Positions 40,645 to 48,155 of a stretch of DNA of 64,000 bases are shown piece by piece; within the stretch, counting starts at the first letter, position 1; each line of letters begins with the position of its first letter. Location of the stretch: contig CALUHJ010000006.1 of assembly GCA_944320415.1 (NCBI GenBank), positions 1 to 64,000 on the forward strand, written 5' to 3'. Under the pieces are notes generated by a model. The model saw only the letters and a list, made by a program, of their open reading frames with translations, ran no database searches and was not told where the DNA came from. Origin of the DNA: an uncultured Bacteroidales bacterium. GTDB taxonomy: Bacteria; Bacteroidota; Bacteroidia; Bacteroidales; P3. Made by a program: the position numbers and the translations under genes.

Positions 40645-41754
40645 TTATTTGGAAACATGAGTCGTGTCAACAACCATCCCTTCCCTCATCAGTCCTGCTC
40701 CGTCCGCAATTATCACATCTCCTTCATTAAGTCCTGACAATACTATATAGCTTTGTCCATCATCGTATTTATAAACCGTAAGCGGTGCAGATTGAGTCTT
40801 ACCATTTACAACCTTCCATGCAAACACACGATTCTGCAATTCATATGTTGCGGTTTTCGGAATGACTATGCTGTTGTTGTGGGTGGTAGGCACCGATATT
40901 TTTCCAGTACCTCCGTTACGCAATATATGGGACTTATTCGGGAAACTGGCCCGTAATGACACCGCTCCCGTTCCCTTATCCACTATACCGCTTATCGCAT
41001 CTATGCGTCCTTCTTCCATGTACTGTTTCCCATTACTCATCGTCAAAGTGACAGCAGGCATTTTCTTCTTGACCTCTTCCAATGAACCATATTGTTGTAT
41101 AAGATCTATGATTTGACTTTCTGTCATGGAAAAATAAGCATAAATCTGATCATCATCCGAAACCGTGACCAAAGGTTCGGTGATACTGCTGTTAACAAGA
41201 GCTCCTACTCTATAAGGAATCATACTCGCAACACCATCCACAGGACTCTTAACCTCCGTATATGACAAATCGTTTTTTGCCCTTGTAACCTCTGCGTTGG
41301 CTTGTGCAACTGCAGCTTCAGCCTCAAGCAACTGATTATTTGCAGTCTGACGGTCAAAATCCGAAACAACCTTTTCCTTGTAAAGTTGCTCACGACTTTG
41401 GGCATTAAGTTTGGCTGTCTGCAACTTGGCCTGTGCACTCCTCAAATTGGCCTGAGCCGTCTGAAGAGCAGCCTTATAAGGTACCTGATCTATCACAAAA
41501 AGCAACTGACCCTTGCGTACCAAATCACCTTCATTGATACATACACGCGTAATAACCCCACTAACCTGAGGACGGACCTCCACCGCCTGTCTACCCTTGA
41601 GGGTAACAGGATAATCCGTCTGCAACACCTTGTCATTTGTCGTTACTCTAATTGTCTTGTATTTTTCTCCCAATACCTCCTGCTTTTTATCTCCGCAGGA
41701 ATAGAACATAAGCATACATCCCAAGGCTATGCAAATACTTCTTTTTTTATTCAT
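40645..41754 (-). CDS. RND efflux periplasmic adaptor (AcrA/MexA family)
   Basis: 369 residues from the ATG at 41754, chosen because it opens a compact lipoprotein signal (MNKKRSICIALGCMLMFYSC); an ATG eight codons upstream at 41778 is also possible. A biotinyl-lipoyl-like domain (VRPQVSGVITRVCINEGDLVRKGQLLFVID), a coiled-coil hairpin (ALQTAQANLRSAQAKLQTAKLN ... LEAEAAVAQANAEVTRAKN), a second lipoyl half (KSPVDGVASMIPYRVG), then beta-barrel and membrane-proximal domains. It is inner-membrane anchored and links pump and channel. First gene of the operon; a weak -7-like TACTTTAG at 41804-41811 suggests activator-dependent transcription. Confidence 0.95.
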   Translation of the reverse strand: MNKKRSICIALGCMLMFYSCGDKKQEVLGEKYKTIRVTTNDKVLQTDYPVTLKGRQAVEVRPQVSGVITRVCINEGDLVRKGQLLFVIDQVPYKAALQTAQANLRSAQAKLQTAKLNAQSREQLYKEKVVSDFDRQTANNQLLEAEAAVAQANAEVTRAKNDLSYTEVKSPVDGVASMIPYRVGALVNSSITEPLVTVSDDDQIYAYFSMTESQIIDLIQQYGSLEEVKKKMPAVTLTMSNGKQYMEEGRIDAISGIVDKGTGAVSLRASFPNKSHILRNGGTGKISVPTTHNNSIVIPKTATYELQNRVFAWKVVNGKTQSAPLTVYKYDDGQSYIVLSGLNEGDVIIADGAGLMREGMVVDTTHVSK

Positions 41755-41803
41755 AACCAATTTCCATTTATTATCCATCTTTTACAATGCTTGTTTTAAC
41801 GCC

Positions 41804-41811
41804 TAAAGTAC
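41804..41811 (-). promoter_or_regulatory. Weak -7-like element for the RND operon
   Basis: Reverse-strand TACTTTAG, one mismatch from TAnnTTTG, with no TTTG at the -33 position. It lies 28 bp downstream of the GTGGTGACGAAAA direct repeat, a spacing compatible with activation by a regulator bound there. Confidence 0.35.
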
Positions 41812-41838
41812 GTCAAAGAAAACATGTATATTGCATTT

Positions 41839-41872
41839 GTGGTGACGAAAAGAAGAAAAGTGGTGACGAAAA
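41839..41872. promoter_or_regulatory. Probable LytTR operator: 13-bp direct repeat spaced by 21 bp
   Basis: GTGGTGACGAAAA at 41839-41851 and again at 41860-41872, identical, 21 bp from start to start (two helical turns). LytTR regulators bind direct repeats of this spacing. It lies in the divergent gap between the RND operon and the LytS/LytTR genes. Confidence 0.65.
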
Positions 41873-41895
41873 TAAAATCATACGTCAAAATATAT

Positions 41896-41903
41896 TAACT
41901 TTG
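41896..41903 (+). promoter_or_regulatory. TAnnTTTG promoter element next to the kinase start codon
   Basis: TAACTTTG ending 5 bp before the ATG at 41909, so the mRNA is probably leaderless or nearly so. Confidence 0.55.
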
Positions 41904-41908
41904 CTACC

Positions 41909-42925
41909 ATGAAATTTAATCTGAAAAAAAACCGCATCGCACTATATGTCGATCTTCTGTTCTGTCTGGTAATAATGCCGCTTGTCATAATGACGCTGCC
42001 TGTCAATAAACTTATCGTACACGAATCGGCATTTCTTGTCACTATTGTCATATATGTTTATTTCCTTTATTTCGTTTATAGAACGGTAAACATACCAAAA
42101 CTTTTGATGAACAAAAAATACGCAAATATCATAATTCTGATACTTGCGTTAATTGTATTGACACACCTTCTCACTCGTTTCCCATTACCTTCCGACACAT
42201 TGACCGATGAAAAAATAATAGAGGCACGTCTAAGGATAAGAACTCAGATCATCTGGTTTTTTTTCCTTATCGTCACAGGATTTGCCATTGCAATAGAACT
42301 GACTTTCGAACTGTTCCGACAAATTCTTCTGAAACATGAAATAGCTGCAGAAAAAGACAAGGCAGAACTGGCTCTGTACAAGGCTCAAATCAACCCGCAC
42401 TTCCTATTCAACACGCTAAATACAATATACGCCCTCGTTCTATCCGGCTCAGACAAAACAGAATCGGCTTTCGTAAAATTCTCCAACATTCTGCGTTATA
42501 TGTATGAACACACAGAATCCGAAACAATACCGATAAAAAAAGAAATAGAATACATCCGTCAGTATGTAGACCTGCAGTCGCTAAGACTGAACAGGCACAC
42601 AAAGGTAAATCTTGACATTGAAACAGATGACCAACAGGCTCCCGTTCCTCCAATGATACTGATAACATTCATAGAGAACGCTTTCAAATACGGCACTTCA
42701 TCCGAGAAGGACTGCATTATATGCATAACAATAAAGCTTTGCAATGGGGTTCTGGATTTCTCCACACAAAACAACATAATACACCGAAAAGAAAACAATG
42801 TTTCAGGCATAGGCATTGCCAACTGCCGTAAAAGACTGGAATTGCTGTATCCCGGAAGATTCGACCTTAAAACGACAGAAAAGGACAACATATTCAATAC
42901 ACATTTAACCCTCAGACTGCAATGA
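41909..42925 (+). CDS. Sensor histidine kinase, LytS/YehU type
   Basis: 338 residues. Four membrane helices in the first 145 residues (YVDLLFCLVIMPLVIMTL; FLVTIVIYVYFLYFVY; ANIIILILALIVLTHLL; IIWFFFLIVTGFAIAIEL), with little periplasmic exposure. A short coiled coil leads to the His_kinase domain with phospho-acceptor His in KAQINPHFLFNTLNTIYAL (about 155-173). The ATPase part has an N-box-like ITFIENAFKYGT and GIGIANCRKRLELLYPG. It should phosphorylate the LytTR regulator whose gene overlaps by 4 bp. The signal is unknown; membrane stress or a lipophilic compound would suit the adjacent efflux operon. Confidence 0.93.
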   Translation: MKFNLKKNRIALYVDLLFCLVIMPLVIMTLPVNKLIVHESAFLVTIVIYVYFLYFVYRTVNIPKLLMNKKYANIIILILALIVLTHLLTRFPLPSDTLTDEKIIEARLRIRTQIIWFFFLIVTGFAIAIELTFELFRQILLKHEIAAEKDKAELALYKAQINPHFLFNTLNTIYALVLSGSDKTESAFVKFSNILRYMYEHTESETIPIKKEIEYIRQYVDLQSLRLNRHTKVNLDIETDDQQAPVPPMILITFIENAFKYGTSSEKDCIICITIKLCNGVLDFSTQNNIIHRKENNVSGIGIANCRKRLELLYPGRFDLKTTEKDNIFNTHLTLRLQ

Positions 42926-43623
42926 ATACGATAAGCTGTATAGCAATAGACGATGAACCGATGGCCTTGTTAGTCATAGAGAGTTTCTGTGCAAGGAAAA
43001 AAGGTATAAGCCTCAGCACATATAGCGAACCCAATATCGGAATGGAAAAGATAAAGGCAGAAAAGCCGGATCTTGTATTTTTGGACATAGAGATGAACGG
43101 TGTGAACGGTCTTGACATAGCTGAAGAACTGCCCGAGGAATGCTGTCTTATTTTCACAACGGCACATGCACAATATGCTCTTGAAGGATTCAACCTTGAT
43201 GCCGTGGATTTTCTGCACAAGCCTTTTGCATACGAACGTTTCGAAATAGCTATTGACAAGGCTATAAGAAGGATAAACAACCGTAAGGCATCATCGTCAA
43301 AAATACTGGTCGTAAAACAACAGTACAACAATGTTAACATATACATGAAAGACATTCTTTACGTCAAGGCTTTAGGCAACTACTGCGAAATATACCGCAA
43401 CAAAGAAAGCTGTATCATTTCCCGTACAAATCTCAAGACGTTAAGGGAGTTGTTACCCGAGGATTCTTTTTTGAGAATACACCGCTCATACATCGTAGCC
43501 AAAGACAAGATAGAGAAATTCAGCAAAACACAATTGAAACTGAAAGGCTGCAAGGAACTGCTCCCTATCGGTGAATCATATTCGTATCAATTCGAGAACT
43601 TCCTGAAAGAATCACTATCTTAA
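42922..43623 (+). CDS. LytTR-family response regulator
   Basis: 233 residues. Receiver domain (1-120): acidic pair in AIDDEP, phospho-acceptor Asp in LVFLDIEMNGVNG (about 54) and Lys in FLHKPF (about 104). LytTR DNA-binding domain (about 135-230): VKQQYNNVNIYMKDILYVKALGNYCEIY and FLRIHRSYIVAKDKIEKF. LytTR domains bind paired direct repeats; such a pair lies at 41839-41872 in the gap to the efflux operon. Likely control of the pump and of its own operon (inference). It overlaps the kinase gene by 4 bp and the convergent DUF2752 gene by 9 bp. Confidence 0.95.
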   Translation: MNTISCIAIDDEPMALLVIESFCARKKGISLSTYSEPNIGMEKIKAEKPDLVFLDIEMNGVNGLDIAEELPEECCLIFTTAHAQYALEGFNLDAVDFLHKPFAYERFEIAIDKAIRRINNRKASSSKILVVKQQYNNVNIYMKDILYVKALGNYCEIYRNKESCIISRTNLKTLRELLPEDSFLRIHRSYIVAKDKIEKFSKTQLKLKGCKELLPIGESYSYQFENFLKESLS

Positions 43624-43911
43624 AAAACATTCTGAGAAAAAATTCTGATACAACATATTCAATAACAGAGCTATCAGATTTGACACAAGCAAGGTTTTGT
43701 AGTGTGTTCTATGAAACACAAACCTGTCAAGCAACAGTACAATTATAGAAACAATCCACACAATCAACGGAGGAAACATCCTCAAGGCAAGGGAAAAATC
43801 TCCATTGAATAAAAATACAAATGCCCGTTGCGAGCCACACAACGGACATGATATATCGAACAGTTGCTTGTACGCACAAGGCAACAAATGCCGTTCAAAG
43901 AAATCAAGCAT
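43615..43911 (-). CDS. DUF2752 membrane protein
   Basis: 98 residues. Signature CPLCGSQRAFVFLFNGDF (about 22-39) followed by two to three membrane helices (MFPPLIVWIVSIIVLLL; TLLVSNLIALLLNMLY). DUF2752 proteins are small inner-membrane proteins of unknown role, often encoded beside DUF4190/CD225-type proteins, as here: the DUF4190-like gene ends 2 bp upstream. The CxxC may bind metal or form a disulfide. The 3' end overlaps the response-regulator gene by 9 bp in convergent orientation. Confidence 0.9.
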   Translation of the reverse strand: MLDFFERHLLPCAYKQLFDISCPLCGSQRAFVFLFNGDFSLALRMFPPLIVWIVSIIVLLLDRFVFHRTHYKTLLVSNLIALLLNMLYQNFFSECFLR

Positions 43912-43913
43912 GA

Positions 43914-44231
43914 CTATTGCTGCAAAATATCACTCACAAGCAGACCGCCTCCGACAATTACACCTATGAATATTACATACAAAATTACATACAAAATGTA
44001 AACACCATTCAACACAATGCCTATTATCGACAGAATACGTCCTGCATTGAGCATTCCATTACCCATGTATTGTTCGGGTGACAAATTATAACATTTAATT
44101 CCTTTGTTGGCAAGTACCAATCCTATTATTCCACAAATCAATCCGACAAAAAAACAACTGAACACAATGGAACAGATACCAAAAACCAAAGATGCAACAG
44201 CGTTCGGAACCGTTTTTAATTGTTCTCCCAT
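43914..44231 (-). CDS. DUF4190-like small membrane protein
   Basis: 105 residues. Two long hydrophobic hairpins: VASLVFGICSIVFSCFFVGLICGIIGLVLANKGI (about 13-46), with the AslvfGi...GligliLg pattern of DUF4190, then LNAGRILSIIGIVLNGVYILYVILYVIFIG. A short loop between them carries YNLSPEQYMGNGM. Together with the DUF2752 gene 2 bp downstream it forms a two-gene unit. Function unknown; inner membrane. Confidence 0.85.
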   Translation of the reverse strand: MGEQLKTVPNAVASLVFGICSIVFSCFFVGLICGIIGLVLANKGIKCYNLSPEQYMGNGMLNAGRILSIIGIVLNGVYILYVILYVIFIGVIVGGGLLVSDILQQ

Positions 44232-44277
44232 AATTACAACGTTTTTAAATCAATATATTTGCAAAGTAAATATTTTT

Positions 44278-45216
44278 TTACTTTTCTCCAAGCAAATATC
44301 CGTTAAGATTATCCAAAACTATGTTTATTCTCTTGTCAAACGATTCTCTTGTGGCATAGGCAACATGAGGCAAAAGCAAGACATTCTTCGCTCCGAGCAA
44401 CGGATGACCCTCTTCCAAAGGCGGTTCCTTTTCGTACACGTCAATCGCCGCACCGGCAAGCCTGCCTTCATTCAAAGCCTCGGCCAAAGCCGTATTGTCA
44501 ACGACCGAACCTCTTGCAGTATTTACCAATATGGCTTCCGGCTTACATAACGAAAGCATCTTACGGCTTATCATACCTTTGGTGTCCTCCGTAAGCGGAA
44601 CATGAAGGCTGATAATGTCCGACTCTCTCATCAACTCCTCCAAAGAAACGTATCTTATGCCCATATCTTCCGCCTCCTGCCTTCTGCTACGTGAATACGC
44701 CGTCAATTCACATCCAAACGCCTTGAGCAAACCAGCCGTTGCAAGACCTATGGCCCCCGTTCCGACCAAGCCTGCACGCTTGCCTCTCAATTCCATTCCC
44801 AATATGCCTTGACGCGTGCCGTACACTCTTGTTTTGGAATCAAAGTACGTCATCCGTCTGTAAAGATCTATCATCATGCCGACAGCCAGTTCCGAAACCG
44901 CAACGGTGGCATAACCCGACGCATTCATTATCCTTATTCCATGTTCCCTGCAATAGTCCAGGTCTATGTGATCTATACCCGTAAAGGCCACATCTATCAT
45001 CTTCAACCTCTTGCAACGGCTTAACACATCCCTACCAAGGGCTATGTTTGAGACAATGACTATATCGGCATCGTTCATGCGTTCGGCCAGCACCTCTCCT
45101 TCTTCCCTTCTGTCGAAATATACCTTGAATTCATGTCCTTTCGACAAATATTCCGCCTGCAATCTCTCTGCGAGGCTTTCGCTTATTCCTATCGGTTCAA
45201 CAGCAACTATCTTCAT
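44278..45216 (-). CDS. D-isomer-specific 2-hydroxyacid dehydrogenase
   Basis: 312 residues from the ATG at 45216. Catalytic domain split around the NAD-binding fold; GTGAIGLATAGLLKAFGCEL is the nucleotide loop (about 147-166). The active-site Arg is in LVNTARGSVVDNTAL, Glu in DVYEKEPPLEEGHPL, and His in LLLPHVAYATRES. The family includes lactate, phosphoglycerate and glycerate dehydrogenases; no ACT or other C-terminal domain is present, so a serine-pathway PGDH is less likely. The oxo-acid substrate cannot be told. Its start is about 18 bp from the dcp terminator, so it may be separately transcribed. Confidence 0.9.
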   Translation of the reverse strand: MKIVAVEPIGISESLAERLQAEYLSKGHEFKVYFDRREEGEVLAERMNDADIVIVSNIALGRDVLSRCKRLKMIDVAFTGIDHIDLDYCREHGIRIMNASGYATVAVSELAVGMMIDLYRRMTYFDSKTRVYGTRQGILGMELRGKRAGLVGTGAIGLATAGLLKAFGCELTAYSRSRRQEAEDMGIRYVSLEELMRESDIISLHVPLTEDTKGMISRKMLSLCKPEAILVNTARGSVVDNTALAEALNEGRLAGAAIDVYEKEPPLEEGHPLLGAKNVLLLPHVAYATRESFDKRINIVLDNLNGYLLGEK

Positions 45217-45233
45217 ATATTTCAATCACCATA

Positions 45234-45267
45234 TTAAAAAAGTGGTGCGTATCAACCCGCACCACTC
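45234..45267 (-). terminator. Terminator of dcp
   Basis: Reverse-strand AGTGGTGCG (arms 45241-45249 and 45258-45266) followed by TTTTTT. Confidence 0.75.
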
Positions 45268-45289
45268 ATAATTGTTATGCATTATCATT

Positions 45290-47419
45290 TTATTTGATGA
45301 ATCCGCTTCTTCTCAATAACGCCTCATTGGTTGGTTCGTGTCCCCTGAAGGCCTTATACAATTCCATAGGGTGTTTCTTGCCGCCTTTGGAAAGTATGTT
45401 GTTGCGGAACGAAGTGGAAACTTCCTTGTTGAATATTCCCTTTTCCTGGAACAGGGAGAAAGCGTCGGCATCCAACACCTCCGCCCATTTGTATCCGTAA
45501 TAACCTGCGGCATATCCGCCGGAGAATATGTGTCCGAACGAAGTGGACATCAACGCTCCGTCAACCTTAGGCAACAATTCCGCCTTTTGGCTTACCTTGT
45601 CCTCAAGTGCTATTACATCTCCTTCATAAGGTTCAGTTATCGTGTGCCACTGCATATCTATCATGCCGAGGAACAACTGACGTACCGAAAGCCATCCTGC
45701 AAGATACTTTTCCGAATCGGTCAACTTGTCAATCAGTTCCTGAGGTATCTTCTCTCCCGTCTTGTAATGTACGGCAAACATGTCCAGGAACTGCTTTTCT
45801 GTCGCGAAGTTCTCCATTATCTGCGAAGGCAGTTCGACAAAGTCCCTGTAAACCGATGTTCCGGTAACCGAAGAATAGGTTCCCTCCGCAAGGATGCCGT
45901 GCAAGCAGTGTCCGAATTCGTGAAGGAAGGTATTAACCTCATCAAAAGTCAAAAGGGAAGGCTCCTTTTTCGTAGGCTTCGTAAAGTTGCATACCATCTG
46001 AATCAAAGGTCTTACTTCCTTGCCGTCAGCCGTCTTGTACTCATCCCTGAAAGAAGTCATCCATGCTCCAGAACGCTTGCTCTCCCTTGGGAAAAAGTCC
46101 ATGTAGACAACAGCCATGAACTTGCCGTTGCTCTTGTCGTAAACCTCATAGACCATAACATCAGGATGATACTTCTGTATCTTGTCGTTTTCAACGAATT
46201 TCAATCCGTAAAGAGTGTCCGCCAAGGCAAAAATACCGCGTTTTACATTCTCCAACTGAAAATAAGGCTTCATCATCTCGGGATCCATGGCATATTTCTC
46301 GTTCTTAAGCCTTTCGCTCCAATAGGAAAAATCCCATCTCTGCAAATCTCCCACAAAGCCGTTCTTGTTCGCATACTCCTGAACCTGTGCCAAATCCTTC
46401 TTTGCAAAAGGCATGGATGCCTCAAGCAAGTCAGCAAGGAACTTGTCCACAGTTGCAGGATTCTGTGCCATTCTCTCCTCCAAGGCGTATTCCGCATAGG
46501 AAGAATAACCGAGCAATTGGGCCATTCTCAATCGAAGGTTGGCTATCCTTCTTGCTATTTCCTTGTTGTCATTATCGTTGTTGTGGTTTGCAACAGAGTT
46601 ATAAGCCCTCCACATCTGCTCTCTCAAATCCCTGTTCTCGGCATACATCATGAACGGTCCGAAGGAAGGATACTGCAATGTAAACGTCCAGCCCTTCTCT
46701 CCCCTTGCCTTGGCCTCTTCCCTTGCCGCATCTATCGCATATTTCGGCAATCCTGCCAAGTCCTTCTTGTTTCTCACGTTCAAGGTATAGGCATTCTGTT
46801 CCGTCAATACGTTCCTGTTGTACTTTATGGACAAAAGACTCAACTCTTCAGAAATCTTACGGAATTCCTCCTTTTCCGCACCTTCGAGCAATGCTCCCGA
46901 ACGTATGAAACTCTTGTATGTCTTGTCCAGCAACATGCGTTGCTCCGCCGTCAATGGGATATCGTCCCTCATGTCATAAACCTGCTTCACCTTGCTGAAA
47001 AGCAACGGATTCATACTCAAATCATTGCTGTAAGCACTCAAGGCAGGCGTTATGTCCTCGGCAATCTTCTGCAACTGCTCGGAGGTATTGCATTCGTTTA
47101 TGTTGAAGAATACACCCAACACTCTGTTCAAAAGCCCGCCCGCTCTTTCCAACGCAACTATCGTATTCTCAAAACCGGGCATGGCCCTGTTGACGATAAT
47201 GGCGTTAACTTCTTTCTTGGCCTCTTCAATCGCATAAAGAATGGCCGGTTCATAGTCCTCCGTCCTTATACTGTCAAACGGAGGTGTCTGGAACGGTGTA
47301 TTCCATTCCCTCACCAAAGGATTCTCTGCCTTTATCTTGGCAGCCTCTTGCGGTGTAATCTGACCCGCAAGCAATGTCGTAGTCATTGCCATAGCCAATG
47401 TCATTAAAGTTTTCTTCAT
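45290..47419 (-). CDS. dcp: Peptidyl-dipeptidase Dcp, M3 family metallopeptidase
   Basis: 709 residues. Signal-peptide-like N-terminus (MKKTLMTLAMAMTTTLLAG), suggesting a periplasmic enzyme. The zinc motif is HEFGHCLHG (about 488-496) with a downstream Glu region (GTSVYRDFVELPSQIMENF) typical of M3 peptidases. Long helical domains on both sides form the deep cleft that limits substrates to short peptides. Dcp removes C-terminal dipeptides from oligopeptides, in line with an amino-acid-fermenting life. TATATTTG element at 47457-47464. Confidence 0.96.
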   Translation of the reverse strand: MKKTLMTLAMAMTTTLLAGQITPQEAAKIKAENPLVREWNTPFQTPPFDSIRTEDYEPAILYAIEEAKKEVNAIIVNRAMPGFENTIVALERAGGLLNRVLGVFFNINECNTSEQLQKIAEDITPALSAYSNDLSMNPLLFSKVKQVYDMRDDIPLTAEQRMLLDKTYKSFIRSGALLEGAEKEEFRKISEELSLLSIKYNRNVLTEQNAYTLNVRNKKDLAGLPKYAIDAAREEAKARGEKGWTFTLQYPSFGPFMMYAENRDLREQMWRAYNSVANHNNDNDNKEIARRIANLRLRMAQLLGYSSYAEYALEERMAQNPATVDKFLADLLEASMPFAKKDLAQVQEYANKNGFVGDLQRWDFSYWSERLKNEKYAMDPEMMKPYFQLENVKRGIFALADTLYGLKFVENDKIQKYHPDVMVYEVYDKSNGKFMAVVYMDFFPRESKRSGAWMTSFRDEYKTADGKEVRPLIQMVCNFTKPTKKEPSLLTFDEVNTFLHEFGHCLHGILAEGTYSSVTGTSVYRDFVELPSQIMENFATEKQFLDMFAVHYKTGEKIPQELIDKLTDSEKYLAGWLSVRQLFLGMIDMQWHTITEPYEGDVIALEDKVSQKAELLPKVDGALMSTSFGHIFSGGYAAGYYGYKWAEVLDADAFSLFQEKGIFNKEVSTSFRNNILSKGGKKHPMELYKAFRGHEPTNEALLRRSGFIK

Positions 47420-47456
47420 AATCCAACTGTTAATTTGTTTCTTTTCTTACAACCGG

Positions 47457-47464
47457 CAAATATA
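47457..47464 (-). promoter_or_regulatory. TAnnTTTG promoter element for dcp
   Basis: Reverse-strand TATATTTG, 38 bp before the start codon. The repeat array at 47523-47600 lies 59 bp upstream. Confidence 0.55.
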
Positions 47465-47519
47465 CGACTTTTATACCAAATGCAAAACAATGACCGAATC
47501 GCATAAGGATTGTGTCCGG

Positions 47520-47602
47520 ACGGATTCTGAAAAGAGCGGAATCCTTTTCTGAATCCGTTTTTTTCTTTTCTGAAAACAAAAAAATGTCTTCTGAATTCAT
47601 TT
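47520..47602. repeat. 21-bp-periodic TTTTCTGAA-type repeat, copy 6
   Basis: CTGA cores at 47527, 47549, 47570 and 47591 (spacings 22, 21, 21). Bases 47544-47574 are identical to copies at 22104 and 31939 and complementary to 63492-63522 in rho. It lies between the divergent dcp and 47678 promoters. The rest of the gap 47420-47677 holds only those promoters. Confidence 0.85.
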
Positions 47603-47638
47603 CAACATCGAAAAACTACGTTTTATCATTTAAATGAT

Positions 47639-47646
47639 TACCTTTG
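47639..47646 (+). promoter_or_regulatory. TAnnTTTG promoter element for the 47678 gene and nfn
   Basis: TACCTTTG, 31 bp before the start codon and about 40 bp downstream of the repeat array. Confidence 0.6.
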
Positions 47647-47677
47647 CAGGATATTTTTTTAATTTTCGCATAAAGGT

Positions 47678-48151
47678 ATGAAGACTTACATGGGACTGTT
47701 GAACAAATCGTGGAAAGCCGTTATGATTTCACTGATTCTGCTTGACATGGCCGTTATCGGCTATTATTTCTTAGCGGGCATTGAATCGGTGACCGAAGGA
47801 AGAAACAACATCATATTGTCCTACGCGCTTATGTTGCTGATGGTCGTATGCGTTTTTCTTGCAGGCAAAGGCACAAGAAGAAAACTGCAGAAACTCAAGG
47901 GGAAAGAACTGCCGAAAAAACTGGAACGATACAGGGCCTTGCTAATAAAAAGGTTTCTGTTTTACGGAATGGTCAATTTCATAGCCATCATAGGGGTTAT
48001 AGCAAGCGGACAGATAAGTTACATGATTTTCAGTGTCATATCGCTGCTGTTGATTGTGCTGTCAAAGCCGACGGAACTGAAATTGAAGGTAGAGCTTGCA
48101 CTTGGCGAAGAGGATATGCGCATGTTTGAAAAATTGAGGTTTGAAAAATAG
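47678..48151 (+). CDS. Inner-membrane protein of unknown function
   Basis: 157 residues with four predicted membrane helices arranged as two hairpins (about 15-33, 46-64, 92-112, 114-130). Between the hairpins is a basic cytoplasmic loop (GTRRKLQKLKGKELPKKLERY), and the C-terminal helix is charged (LALGEEDMRMFEKLRFEK). It lies 4 bp before the fused Nfn gene and shares its promoter. Perhaps it helps place or regulate that enzyme, but this is only from position. No family recognised. Confidence 0.75.
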   Translation: MKTYMGLLNKSWKAVMISLILLDMAVIGYYFLAGIESVTEGRNNIILSYALMLLMVVCVFLAGKGTRRKLQKLKGKELPKKLERYRALLIKRFLFYGMVNFIAIIGVIASGQISYMIFSVISLLLIVLSKPTELKLKVELALGEEDMRMFEKLRFEK

Positions 48152-48155
48152 AGAT

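Noticed and set aside
45338..47407. Very long open frame (689 codons) on the forward strand opposite dcp
   Set aside because: It mirrors the dcp codon pattern, has no motif, no promoter and a composition (many Arg, Cys, His, Leu) typical of antisense frames. The M3 peptidase on the other strand is certain.
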